A stretch of DNA of 21,560 nt from a virus, in IMG/VR virus record IMGVR_UViG_3300032291_003871, positions 1-21,560 of that record; one strand, 5' to 3'. Position numbers and translations under genes: made by a program. The notes under the pieces are model-generated. The model was not told the origin of the DNA, ran no database searches, and was given only the letters and a program-made list of their open reading frames with translations. This document shows positions 11,992-19,833 of this stretch, one piece after another. Within the stretch, counting starts at the first letter, position 1. Each line of letters starts with the position of its first letter.

Positions 11992-14574
11992 ATGTATCAA
12001 GCAATTTATTACGATTTTCAAACTTATACCTATCATTTACGAGATGATAAACAAGGCTGGATGGATTTCCAATTCCAGCCTACTTACTGGAAAAGAGTAA
12101 ATGAATGGCAAGATGGAGCTAAACCTGTATTAACAGGTGGATGGGCTATACCTACTAAAAAATTAGACAAAAACGATCCTGATTTATTAGAAAAAGATAT
12201 TGATAAATCATTGTATGTGTTGCGAGAATTATATTACAAATTTGATGATGTAGTTCCTTCTTGGCATAATATAGTCTATATAGATATCGAGATTGAAATG
12301 GGAGGTGCATTAACACCTGAGTATATTAGGTCTGCTCCTATGCCTTTAACATCTATTGCTCTGATAGACATGACTACTAAACAAAAGATATGTTTTATTG
12401 TTGATAAGTCAAAACAAATATCTGAAACAAATCAGGACGATAAAATTATTATACCTTGTGGTTCAGAACGAGAATTGATAGGTAAGTTTTTATCTAAGTA
12501 TGAAGAGTTAGATCCTACCATATTAGTCGGCTATAACTCGGCTTACTTCGACTTACCGTACTTATACTACCGAATGTCGCAAGTTGTAGGTACAGACGAG
12601 GTAAGCCGTTTATCTCCACTAGGTAAAGTAGAAGCACGTGAATTTAATGGTGAAAATCAAATTAAAATTGGAGGTGTGAATCATCTAGATTATATGTTAC
12701 TTCATAAAAAGTACATTATGAAAGAGGAACCATCATATAAATTAGGTGACATTGGAACTAAATATGTTGGATTAGGTAAAATTGAATATGAAGGTAATTT
12801 GAATACATTGTTTAAAAATGATTTAAATACTTTTATTGATTATAACTTACGAGACGTTGAAATTCTAGAAAAACTAGAAGACAAATTAAAGTTTATTGAA
12901 TTAACAGTTATGATTTCTCATATCTGTAATATACCTTATGAATCAGTTTATTATAACACTGTAATGAATGAAGGTGCTATTCTAAAACACTTACGGCGTG
13001 AAGGTATTATTTCACCTAATAAACCAACAACTCATAACCCATCTCTTAGATTAGCTAATTCAACTTATGCTGGTGGATTTATATTAGAACCAGTACCAGG
13101 TTTATATTTTGATGTGATTGACTTAGACTTTACCTCACTATATCCTTCAATCATCAAATCACTTAATTTAGGAATTGAAACATTAGTAGGTAGAATTGTC
13201 ACTTTAAATCCTACCTATGAACAGAATCATAGTTTAGAAAAACTTAAAGAACGAGATCCTAATGAAGTAATAACAGTTGAAAAAATAAATAAAAAGAACT
13301 ACACATTACAAGCAGCCCAAATATCAGTTGGTAAACTGATTAAGATAATTGAAGATAATGAATTCACATTATCAGCCTCAGGTGCTATGTTTAGAACTGA
13401 TGAACAAAGTGTAGTTGCTAAGATTTTAGAAGGTTGGTTTGATAAACGAGAACATTATAGAGGTTTAAAGAAAACAGCAGGTAAATCTGAAGACTGGGTT
13501 AACTATAAATCATATGATTTGTTCCAACACTCATTTAAGATCTTACAAAACGCTATGTATGGTACATTCGCTAAGAATGGATGGAGATATACTGACGGGC
13601 ATTTGATTTGTAGTGCTGCTATTACTAACAGTGGTCAAAAATTAATCCAAGAAAGTATTATATTTGCTAATGATAAACTAAACACTGAATTAAAATCAGA
13701 TAAACAGTTTATTTGTATTAGTGATACTGACTCTATGTATATTGAATTAGGTGATTTATTAAAACATAGATACCCTGGCTCAACACCTGACCAGAAAGAT
13801 GAATTAATATTAAAAATGGCTACTGAAATTCAAGATGAGTCAAATTACTACTTAAATGAGTTATGTAAGAAAGTATTTAATATTAATCCTAAAAAACATT
13901 ATTTCCAACTAAAACAAGAGGTAATCGCTAAAGGTATCTTAGTTACAGGTAAGAGAAGATATGCAATGTATATTACTAATAAGGAAGGTGTTGCTGTTGA
14001 AGAACTAGATATGAAAGGGCTTGAATTAATGAAGTCCAACATGAATAAACGATTTAAAGGATTTGGTGAACAATTTATTAAAGATATTTTGTTTGGTAAA
14101 GCCAAATCAGAAATAGATCAGACAATAATTGACTTCTATAAATTAGTTAAGACATTAGACCCTCGAGAATTAGGTAAACCAACAGGTGTAAAACAAATAG
14201 CTTCATATAGGAACGCTCCTAGAGCAGGTGAAATGTTTAGTACATTTAGATTAAAAGCACCTAGTAATACTAAAGCAGCTGTTCGTTATAATGACTTATT
14301 AAAGTTTAAACGCCTGGATAAACAATACGAATCAGTAGTAGAAGGTGATAAAATATTCATTATTAACTTAAAAGCTAATCCTTATAAGTTAGATACAATT
14401 GGATTACCAAATGCTAAAGTACCTGATGAAATTGAGAAGTTTGTTAAGACATATATTGATGTAGATGAAATTTTTGAATCGCTACTACTAAACAAATTAA
14501 AGGAACTTTATAAGGATTTAAAATGGGAGTTCCCACCTTTAAATGCAAATGTTAATAAATTCTTTGCCTTCTAA
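11992..14574 (+). CDS. Family B DNA polymerase (T4 gp43-like)
   Basis: 860 aa, close to the 898 aa of T4 gp43. The 3'-5' exonuclease motifs are all visible: Exo I YIDIEIE (D98, E100), Exo II GYNSAYFDLPYL (N182 to D187) and Exo III YNLRD (Y284, D288). The polymerase motifs follow: motif A DFTSLYPSII (catalytic D379), motif B KILQNAMYGTF (K516, N520, Y523) and motif C ISDTDSMY (D578, D580), then TGKRRYAMYI. The last residues NVNKFFAF resemble the hydrophobic C-terminal peptide with which phage polymerases dock on the sliding clamp, and the clamp gene is next. All catalytic residues are present, so this is expected to be the active, proofreading replicative polymerase. Start ATG 11992 follows AAAGTT. 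Confidence 0.97.
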   Translation: MYQAIYYDFQTYTYHLRDDKQGWMDFQFQPTYWKRVNEWQDGAKPVLTGGWAIPTKKLDKNDPDLLEKDIDKSLYVLRELYYKFDDVVPSWHNIVYIDIEIEMGGALTPEYIRSAPMPLTSIALIDMTTKQKICFIVDKSKQISETNQDDKIIIPCGSERELIGKFLSKYEELDPTILVGYNSAYFDLPYLYYRMSQVVGTDEVSRLSPLGKVEAREFNGENQIKIGGVNHLDYMLLHKKYIMKEEPSYKLGDIGTKYVGLGKIEYEGNLNTLFKNDLNTFIDYNLRDVEILEKLEDKLKFIELTVMISHICNIPYESVYYNTVMNEGAILKHLRREGIISPNKPTTHNPSLRLANSTYAGGFILEPVPGLYFDVIDLDFTSLYPSIIKSLNLGIETLVGRIVTLNPTYEQNHSLEKLKERDPNEVITVEKINKKNYTLQAAQISVGKLIKIIEDNEFTLSASGAMFRTDEQSVVAKILEGWFDKREHYRGLKKTAGKSEDWVNYKSYDLFQHSFKILQNAMYGTFAKNGWRYTDGHLICSAAITNSGQKLIQESIIFANDKLNTELKSDKQFICISDTDSMYIELGDLLKHRYPGSTPDQKDELILKMATEIQDESNYYLNELCKKVFNINPKKHYFQLKQEVIAKGILVTGKRRYAMYITNKEGVAVEELDMKGLELMKSNMNKRFKGFGEQFIKDILFGKAKSEIDQTIIDFYKLVKTLDPRELGKPTGVKQIASYRNAPRAGEMFSTFRLKAPSNTKAAVRYNDLLKFKRLDKQYESVVEGDKIFIINLKANPYKLDTIGLPNAKVPDEIEKFVKTYIDVDEIFESLLLNKLKELYKDLKWEFPPLNANVNKFFAF

Positions 14575-14593
14575 AAAATCTTTATTATATTAC
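14563..14593 (+). promoter_or_regulatory. Bacteroidota-type promoter P5 upstream of sliding clamp
   Basis: TTTG (14563-14566, inside the polymerase 3' end), 19 nt spacer, TATATTAC (14586-14593), 4 nt before the ATG at 14598. This is the only one of the seven with a 19 nt spacer. Confidence 0.52.
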
Positions 14594-14597
14594 AAAT

Positions 14598-15323
14598 ATG
14601 ATATCTAAAATACAACTACAAGCAATTATTGAAAAGTACCATTTAAATGGTCAAATTGAAAATGTTAAATGGGAAATAGACGCTAATGGAAAGCTAACTA
14701 TTAACTTTACAGCTCCTACTCGTGAGATGTTAGGAACAGTAACTTATAATGGTTTTCCATTACCCGAATCTGAAATTGGAATTAATAACACTACACAACT
14801 AGATAAATTATTATCTATTACAGGTGGTGATTTAGATCTTGGTTATGCTAAAGAAGGCAGAATAATATCTAAACTATTAATAGCAGACAATCAGTTTAAT
14901 CTAGACTATGCCTTAGCTGACTTACTAACTATTCCTAAAACAGGTAAATATAATGGTTCTGAGGATCATGAGATTCAAGTACCAATTGATGATGAAGCGA
15001 TAACAGCATTAGTTAAAGCCAAAAATGCATTAACAAATAGTGATAACGTTGTTGTTAAGTTAGGTTTAAACGGTTTAGAGTTTACTTTCGGAGGCGATGT
15101 TGAATATGCTAATAAAGTTACTTATTCCATTCAAAATCCAACTATAAATGTACCTTCAACATTTAATTTAGTATATGGTTCTGATTTGTTAAAGGAAATA
15201 TTAGTTGCTAATAAAGGTTCTGAATCTGGTATTTTGTATATAAATTCAAATGGGTTGATGAAGTTAATGTTTTCTCATAAAGAATTACAAAGTACTTACT
15301 ATATTGTGGCAAAAGAACAATAA
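14598..15323 (+). CDS. Sliding clamp, DNA polymerase processivity factor (T4 gp45-like)
   Basis: 241 aa, similar in size to T4 gp45 (228 aa). Sequence identity by eye is low, but the fold signals agree: TTQLDKLLSITGGDLDLGY near residue 65 matches the region around LNGFLGILSL in gp45, VTYSIQNPTINVPSTFNLVY corresponds to the VKYSLTLGD..TFNFII segment, and the C-terminus STYYIVAKEQ matches NYVVALE. The gene lies immediately after the polymerase and has its own promoter. The trimeric clamp would encircle DNA and tether the polymerase, loaded by the products of the genes at 18239 and 19417. Confidence 0.85.
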   Translation: MISKIQLQAIIEKYHLNGQIENVKWEIDANGKLTINFTAPTREMLGTVTYNGFPLPESEIGINNTTQLDKLLSITGGDLDLGYAKEGRIISKLLIADNQFNLDYALADLLTIPKTGKYNGSEDHEIQVPIDDEAITALVKAKNALTNSDNVVVKLGLNGLEFTFGGDVEYANKVTYSIQNPTINVPSTFNLVYGSDLLKEILVANKGSESGILYINSNGLMKLMFSHKELQSTYYIVAKEQ

Positions 15324-15330
15324 GTCGACA

Positions 15331-15338
15331 TATTTATA
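15331..15338 (+). promoter_or_regulatory. TATTTATA motif upstream of the groES/groEL unit
   Basis: TATTTATA in the context CATATTTATAATAAAG, just after the clamp stop codon and directly before the TTTG of the host-type promoter. The groES/groEL unit thus appears to have both motif classes, as would suit genes needed early and late. Confidence 0.4.
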
Positions 15339-15344
15339 ATAAAG

Positions 15345-15376
15345 TTTGGCTACCCAAACAAAAAATGTTATATTAC
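15345..15376 (+). promoter_or_regulatory. Bacteroidota-type promoter P6 with hairpin in -33 region
   Basis: TTTG (15345-15348), 20 nt spacer, TATATTAC (15369-15376), 15 nt before the ATG at 15392. GTTTGG (15344-15349) and CCAAAC (15354-15359) form a perfect 6 bp inverted repeat around CTAC; it lacks a T-run on this strand and so is not a good terminator. Confidence 0.55.
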
Positions 15377-15391
15377 AATAAAATAAAAGTT

Positions 15392-15706
15392 ATGGAAAAA
15401 AGCGATTTATCATCAGTTACACTGATCAAAGATCCGTCAATCGAACCGTATTTCATCGGTCGCGACGCAAACAGCTACACAATTTATGAAACTGTCTACC
15501 CAGGTACAAATACTAAGGGAAGAGGTCGTAAAACACGGACTAAAGAATCAGTTAAAGCTGTTTCATTCCATACTAACTTTGGCTCAGCAATGAGTTCAAT
15601 TGCTAAGTTAAAAATAGAAAAACGTCAAGTATATGATACTATTCATGAGTATATTACTGAATGGAGACGAGTAAAAGAAGAAATCAATCAAATATTTAAT
15701 TTTTAA
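15392..15706 (+). CDS. Hypothetical protein, 104 aa
   Basis: I choose the ATG at 15392 because it follows AAAGTT, the context of other starts here; the upstream in-frame ATG at 15365 lies inside the promoter P6 spacer and would be untranscribed. The product starts MEKSDLSSVTLIKDPSIEPY, has a short beta-like part (FIGRDANSYTIYETVY), a basic loop GRGRKTRTKE and two C-terminal helices ending QIFNF. The family is not recognised. It precedes groES by one base, so it belongs to the chaperonin operon. The first 80 nt are noticeably richer in G/C than the surroundings. Confidence 0.75.
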   Translation: MEKSDLSSVTLIKDPSIEPYFIGRDANSYTIYETVYPGTNTKGRGRKTRTKESVKAVSFHTNFGSAMSSIAKLKIEKRQVYDTIHEYITEWRRVKEEINQIFNF

Positions 15707-15707
15707 T

Positions 15708-16010
15708 ATGAAACAGTTACAAGCAACGTTTAACGCGGTTATCATTAAACCCCGTGAAGAAGAAGAAGGAATGTTCGGTTCCATCATTGTACCCGACATG
15801 GGTAAAGAAAAAGCGCTTATTGGTACAATCGTATCTGTAGGCCCAGGTCAATCATCATACTCAGGAGCATTTATCCCTACCGTATTAGAAGTAGGAATGG
15901 AAGTAATGTTACCAAGTATGGGTCCAAACAAAATTGAATTGGAAGGACAAGAGTATTGGGTATGCCCTGAAAACCAAGTATTAGCAATCATTCAAACAAC
16001 AGAACAATAA
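15708..16010 (+). CDS. groES: Co-chaperonin GroES
   Basis: 100 aa, the normal GroES length. LQATFNAVIIKPREEEEGMF leads into the mobile loop and GSIIVPD (residues 24-30), corresponding to GGIVLPD with which GroES docks on GroEL. ALIGTIVSVGPGQ and GMEVMLPSMGPNKIELEGQE carry the usual beta-barrel glycines, and EYWVCPENQVLAII is the C-terminal strand. Seven subunits would cap the GroEL ring. It lies one base before groEL, so both would be made from one transcript. Confidence 0.94.
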   Translation: MKQLQATFNAVIIKPREEEEGMFGSIIVPDMGKEKALIGTIVSVGPGQSSYSGAFIPTVLEVGMEVMLPSMGPNKIELEGQEYWVCPENQVLAIIQTTEQ

Positions 16011-16011
16011 T

Positions 16012-17628
16012 ATGAGTAAAATTATCGAATTCGGTCCTGAAGCAAGGAAAAAACTTGTATCTGGTATCGACAAATTAGCAAACGCAGTTACATCTACATT
16101 AGGTCCAAATGGTCGTAATGTGGTTATTGCAAATCAAGGTGGTTACCCACAATCTACAAAAGACGGAGTATCAGTAGCAAAAAGTATTTCACTTGAAGAT
16201 CCAATTGAAGAATTAGGTGTACAACTTGTAAAACAAGCAGCTATTAAAACAGCTGAAGGAGCAGGTGATGGTACAACTACATCTACATTGTTAGCTCAAG
16301 AAATGGTTAAAGCCGGTTTAGTGCACTTAAACAATGGAGTAAATGCAGTATCTATCAAACGTGATATTGATGCCGCAGTTAAAGATGTAGTTGCAGAATT
16401 ACGCAAAGGTATTTCACAAGACATTAGCTCTGAAGAACAATTAAAGCAAGTAGCTACCATCTCAGGTAATAATGATCCTGAAGTAGGAGAGTTAATCGCA
16501 ACCGCAATGAATAAAGTAGGTCGTGAAGGTGTAGTTTACATTGAAGAATCTAAATCAGGTGAAACATATCTTGAAACAGTAGAAGGTATGCAGTTTGATC
16601 GTGGTTACAAATCTCATTATTTTGTTACAGATAACAATACAATGAGTTGTACACTTGAGAATGCTATGATTTTAATTGCTGATAAGCGTTTCTCAGGTAT
16701 TAAAGAATTATTACCACTATTAGAAAGTGTTTCATCACAAGGTAAATCATTGCTTATCATTGCAGAAGATATTGATGGTGAAGCATTAGCTACACTTATT
16801 GTTAATAAAATGAGAGGTACAATTAAAGTAGCAGCAGTTAAAGCTCCTGACTTCGGTGATCGTAGAAAACTTATTTTAGATGATATCGCAATTTTAACAG
16901 GAGGTGAGGTATTTAGTACTGACAAGGGTATGAAATTAGATCGTTTTGATTCAAAATGGTTTGGTGAAGCCCGATTAGTTACAATTACAAAAGATGAAAC
17001 AACAATCGTTGACGGAAGAGGAGAATCTGAACGAATACAAGCACGTATTGAAGAGTTACAGCTCCAAATCGAAAAAGCAAAAACACCTTTCGAACAAGAA
17101 AAACTACAAGAAAGACTCGCGAAGTTTGTCGGAGGAGTAGCTATTGTTCACGTAGGTGGAAATACAGAAACTGAGGTCAAAGAAAAGAAAGACCGAGTTG
17201 ATGATGCACTTCAAGCAACTAAAGCTGCAATTGAAGAAGGTATTGTACCTGGAGGTGGCGCTGCTTTATTATATGCTCGTGAAGCAATTAAGAATCGCAA
17301 ATCAGTAGGTGGACAAATTGTTTACACAGCATGTGGTTCACCATTTATGAAAATTCTTACTAACGCTGGTTCCACAGAACAAGAAGCTTATTATTTGATT
17401 AATAAGTTAGGTGGAAGTGATAATTGGAAAGGATATAATCTATTAACTGAGAAATTTGTTAATATGAAAGATGCTGGTATTATTGATCCAACTAAAGTTA
17501 CAAGATGTGCTATTCAAAATGCAGCATCAGTAGCTTCAACTATATTATTAACTGAAGCAGTTGTAGTTGATAAGCCTGAAGATAAAAAACAGGATGATAT
17601 GATGGGCGGAATGGGAGGCATGTTCTAA
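16012..17628 (+). CDS. groEL: Chaperonin GroEL
   Basis: 538 aa, a full-length group I chaperonin. Visible features are TSTLGPNGRNVVI near residue 28, the ATP-site motif GAGDGTTTSTLL (83-94), the apical-domain segment PDFGDRRKLILDDIAILTGG, VDDALQATKAAIEEGIVPGGG with the Asp equivalent to E. coli D398, and the flexible tail MMGGMGGMF. No gap or frameshift is seen, so a working chaperonin is likely. A phage copy with its own groES may fold virion proteins that fit poorly in the host chamber, such as the capsid or the long fibre; which client is used is inference. The stop codon overlaps the next start by one base. Confidence 0.97.
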   Translation: MSKIIEFGPEARKKLVSGIDKLANAVTSTLGPNGRNVVIANQGGYPQSTKDGVSVAKSISLEDPIEELGVQLVKQAAIKTAEGAGDGTTTSTLLAQEMVKAGLVHLNNGVNAVSIKRDIDAAVKDVVAELRKGISQDISSEEQLKQVATISGNNDPEVGELIATAMNKVGREGVVYIEESKSGETYLETVEGMQFDRGYKSHYFVTDNNTMSCTLENAMILIADKRFSGIKELLPLLESVSSQGKSLLIIAEDIDGEALATLIVNKMRGTIKVAAVKAPDFGDRRKLILDDIAILTGGEVFSTDKGMKLDRFDSKWFGEARLVTITKDETTIVDGRGESERIQARIEELQLQIEKAKTPFEQEKLQERLAKFVGGVAIVHVGGNTETEVKEKKDRVDDALQATKAAIEEGIVPGGGAALLYAREAIKNRKSVGGQIVYTACGSPFMKILTNAGSTEQEAYYLINKLGGSDNWKGYNLLTEKFVNMKDAGIIDPTKVTRCAIQNAASVASTILLTEAVVVDKPEDKKQDDMMGGMGGMF

Positions 17629-17900
17629 TGGCTACCGAAGTCAAAGAAGAATTAGTGTTGATCGCTGAGCGATATCCACCGGGAGACCAGTGGGTATTGC
17701 TAAGTGATCCTAATCATGTGTATAAATCACTAACTGAAGTACTAGAAGGTTATTTTGAAGAGCTTGGAGGACTAACATGTGATTTTAGATTGTCACCTAT
17801 GAAAGGTAAATTATATGCTATTGATAGTGTAGTGGTTGAAAAAGCAGCACCACCCCCACCTCCTCCTCCAAAGAAATTTAACATGTATGGAGATTATTGA
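17628..17900 (+). CDS. Hypothetical protein, 90 aa, with polyproline tail
   Basis: The ATG at 17628 shares its A with the groEL stop codon, so the gene is part of the chaperonin operon. The first 70 residues look like a small alpha/beta domain (LVLIAERYPPGDQWVLLSDP; SLTEVLEGYFEELGG). After this come seven prolines in a row and KKFNMYGDY, suggesting an exposed arm. No known family recognised; coupling to groEL invites the guess of a chaperonin-associated factor, without further support. Confidence 0.72.
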   Translation: MATEVKEELVLIAERYPPGDQWVLLSDPNHVYKSLTEVLEGYFEELGGLTCDFRLSPMKGKLYAIDSVVVEKAAPPPPPPPKKFNMYGDY

Positions 17901-17922
17901 TATGTATAATTAAACTAATACT

Positions 17923-18174
17923 ATGAATAAGGAATTTTATAAAATGCAAAAATCAGCTGGTTTACTTACTGAATCAGAATACAAAGAAAGAATGTCTGAA
18001 AATACAGGAAAACATCTTGATCAAGAATCATACATGGATGCATTAAACCTATTATTTGATGCTCTTGGTAATGGTGCTAATGCTTATGATGATAGCACTT
18101 GGGGTGCAGATGAAAGTCTTTTAGCTGGAAGTATAGCTAATATTTTAACAAAAGCTGGAGTTGATATTTCTTAA
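17923..18174 (+). CDS. Small phage protein with FYKMQKSAGLLTE N-terminus, 83 aa
   Basis: The start MNKEFYKMQKSAGLLTESEY is a motif I recognise from many small proteins of aquatic myoviruses, whose functions are unknown. The rest is acidic with an alpha-helical look (MDALNLLFDALGNGANAYDD; SLLAGSIANILTKAGVDIS). The N-terminal amphipathic helix ends in L-T-E, matching the (L/I)-x-E cleavage rule of T4-like prohead proteases, so it may be a capsid-targeting leader (speculative). A terminator follows at 18204-18223. Confidence 0.7.
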   Translation: MNKEFYKMQKSAGLLTESEYKERMSENTGKHLDQESYMDALNLLFDALGNGANAYDDSTWGADESLLAGSIANILTKAGVDIS

Positions 18175-18201
18175 TTGATTTAAAAACATATTATATTAAA
18201 A

Positions 18202-18233
18202 TTTGGCCTTAGGGCCATTTTTTATTATATTTG
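18202..18233 (+). promoter_or_regulatory. Bacteroidota-type promoter P7 upstream of clamp loader
   Basis: TTTG (18202-18205), 20 nt spacer, TATATTTG (18226-18233): an exact match to both halves of the Bacteroidota consensus. It ends 5 nt before the ATG at 18239. The spacer contains a terminator hairpin almost identical to that at 1198-1217. Confidence 0.75.
18204..18223 (+). terminator. Rho-independent terminator, TTAG loop, inside promoter spacer
   Basis: TGGCC (18204-18208) pairs with GGCCA (18213-18217) around TTAG, followed by six T residues (18218-18223). It ends the chaperonin operon transcript. Confidence 0.8.
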
Positions 18234-18238
18234 GTTAT

Positions 18239-19180
18239 ATGAAAGAAAATAGTTTATTTGTAGAAAAGTATAGATCTAAAACATTAGAAGACTATATTGG
18301 TAATGAGCAACTAAAATCTATTGTTGCTCAATATATTAAGAAAAACGATTTACAAAACTTACTATTGTATGGTACACCTGGAACAGGTAAAACAACATTA
18401 GCTAAATTAATTGTAAATAACTTTGATTGTGATTTCCTCTATATTAATGCCTCAGATGAAAGAGGTATTGATACTATTAGAGATAAAGTTCAAGGTTTTG
18501 CTTCAAGCGCTTCATTTAAACCAATTAAGATTATTATCTTAGATGAAGCTGATTTCTTAACTATACAAGCACAAGCATCACTTCGAAACATTATTGAGAC
18601 ATATTCTCGTACTACTAGATTTATATTAACATGTAATTATCTTGAACGTATTATTGATCCACTTCAATCTAGATGCCAGGTATTAAAAATTACACCTCCA
18701 TCTAAAAAAGAAGTAGCACAACATGTTGTTATCATTTTAGATAAAGAAGATATTACTTATACAATAGAAGATTTAGCTTTAGTAGTTAATAAACATTACC
18801 CAGATGTTAGAAAAATACTTAATACTTGTCAAGTAAATACTGTTGATGGGGGTGCTAATGACTTATATCTTAAAATAGATAAAGCAATATTATCATCAAA
18901 CAGTTATAAAGATGGAGTATTAAAGGAACTTAAATCACCAACTAAATCTAGTTTCAAAAACATTAGACAAATACTTGCTGATAGTAATTTGGATGACTTT
19001 GAAGAGATTTATAGATTCCTATATGATAGTTTAGATGAGTATGGTAATAATGATCTATCAAAAGCAATGATTGTTATTGAAATAGAAAATTATATGTATC
19101 ATGCCAACTTCAGAATTGATAAAGAGATCAATGTAATGGCTTTATTAGCCTCAATTTTAAAAATAATTAATAATAAATAA
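18239..19180 (+). CDS. Clamp loader large subunit, AAA+ ATPase (T4 gp44-like)
   Basis: 313 aa (T4 gp44 has 319). The ATG at 18239 is chosen because a TTG upstream in frame (18203) would translate the terminator and promoter. AAA+ features are all present: KYRSKTLEDYIGNEQ at the N-terminus, Walker A GTPGTGKTT (45-53), Walker B IIILDEAD (98-105), sensor 1 ILTCNYLERI and the SRC motif in LQSRC (142-146), which supplies the arginine finger to the neighbouring subunit. The homotetramer uses ATP to open the sliding clamp and place it on primed DNA, together with the small subunit at 19417. The promoter ends 5 nt before the ATG, so the mRNA may be leaderless. Confidence 0.94.
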   Translation: MKENSLFVEKYRSKTLEDYIGNEQLKSIVAQYIKKNDLQNLLLYGTPGTGKTTLAKLIVNNFDCDFLYINASDERGIDTIRDKVQGFASSASFKPIKIIILDEADFLTIQAQASLRNIIETYSRTTRFILTCNYLERIIDPLQSRCQVLKITPPSKKEVAQHVVIILDKEDITYTIEDLALVVNKHYPDVRKILNTCQVNTVDGGANDLYLKIDKAILSSNSYKDGVLKELKSPTKSSFKNIRQILADSNLDDFEEIYRFLYDSLDEYGNNDLSKAMIVIEIENYMYHANFRIDKEINVMALLASILKIINNK

Positions 19181-19184
19181 AGTT

Positions 19185-19430
19185 ATGAGTGAATCAAAAC
19201 AACAGCAGCTTAATGTCAATGTAGACTTCAAGCAAACCCAACCTATTGTCTCACCTGATGGAAATCATGTATTTGCCGAGGGAGTAATTTTACGTAAAGT
19301 ATCTAAATTCTTGACTGGTTCAACAGAAGATGCTATTATGCCTATTCCATGTTTTTATGATGTGAAGACAGGAAAAGTATTAGTAGAAATGTTACCTAAA
19401 GAAGTTAGAGAAGAGTATGACAATATTTGA
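19185..19430 (+). CDS. Hypothetical protein, 81 aa, between clamp-loader subunits
   Basis: ATG at 19185 follows AAAGTT. The product (MSESKQQQLNVNVDFKQTQP, then VFAEGVILRKVSKFLTGSTE and IMPIPCFYDVKTGKVLVEML) looks beta-rich. It resembles small conserved proteins of aquatic T4-like phages but I cannot give it a role. Its last 14 nt overlap the clamp-loader small subunit, so it is translated within the replication operon. Confidence 0.75.
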   Translation: MSESKQQQLNVNVDFKQTQPIVSPDGNHVFAEGVILRKVSKFLTGSTEDAIMPIPCFYDVKTGKVLVEMLPKEVREEYDNI

Positions 19431-19833
19431 TTGGTTAAAGGAAATTACCTATAATAAATCAAAATGGGAATCATTTACTGAGGAAGACAAAGAGTCATTT
19501 AATTGCTATATGATTCATCGTTTCCTCAGTATGAATCCTGAGTACATAGAATTCGTGAATTTAGTGCAGATTTTTCCATATTCTGATAAGGAGAAAACAT
19601 ATAATATATATTTATATATGATACCTAAAAATAATATGTTTTTCAAATATATCAAATCCACTAAAAAGAAAAAGCAAGAATCATTGCTTAAACATATTGC
19701 TAACTACTTTGAATGTTCATTTGGTGAAGCAGAAGAATATATTGACATATTAAGAGAATCAGGTGTGAAAAGTATCCTAACTAAACTAGGAGTTGAAGAG
19801 AAAGAACAAAAAAAGTTATTAAAAAATGGATAG
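19417..19833 (+). CDS. Clamp loader small subunit (T4 gp62-like)
   Basis: 138 aa; T4 gp62 has 187. The primary sequence is weakly conserved but the order of features fits: an N-terminal MTIFDWLKEITYNKSKW, then YMIHRFLSMNPEYIEFVNL (compare FMVNRSLSYFPD in cyanophage gp62), YNIYLYMIPKNNMFFKYIK (compare FLINTIRPRKRFSKWVK) and a final helical region in which FECSFGEAEEYIDIL matches YxxSNEKARQALxIL. Position two genes after the large subunit agrees with the gp44-gp62 order. One gp62 subunit joins four gp44 subunits in the loader. A TATTTATA string at 19609-19616 falls inside this gene and is probably chance in very A/T-rich sequence. Confidence 0.78.
   Translation: MTIFDWLKEITYNKSKWESFTEEDKESFNCYMIHRFLSMNPEYIEFVNLVQIFPYSDKEKTYNIYLYMIPKNNMFFKYIKSTKKKKQESLLKHIANYFECSFGEAEEYIDILRESGVKSILTKLGVEEKEQKKLLKNG

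Noticed and set aside
15365-15391. Upstream ATG for the 104 aa gene
   Set aside because: It lies in the promoter spacer, before the -7 box, and would not be on the mRNA; the ATG at 15392 has the AAAGTTATG context.
18203-18238. Upstream TTG start for the clamp-loader large subunit
   Set aside because: It would translate through the terminator hairpin and promoter; the ATG at 18239 gives the normal gp44-like N-terminus.
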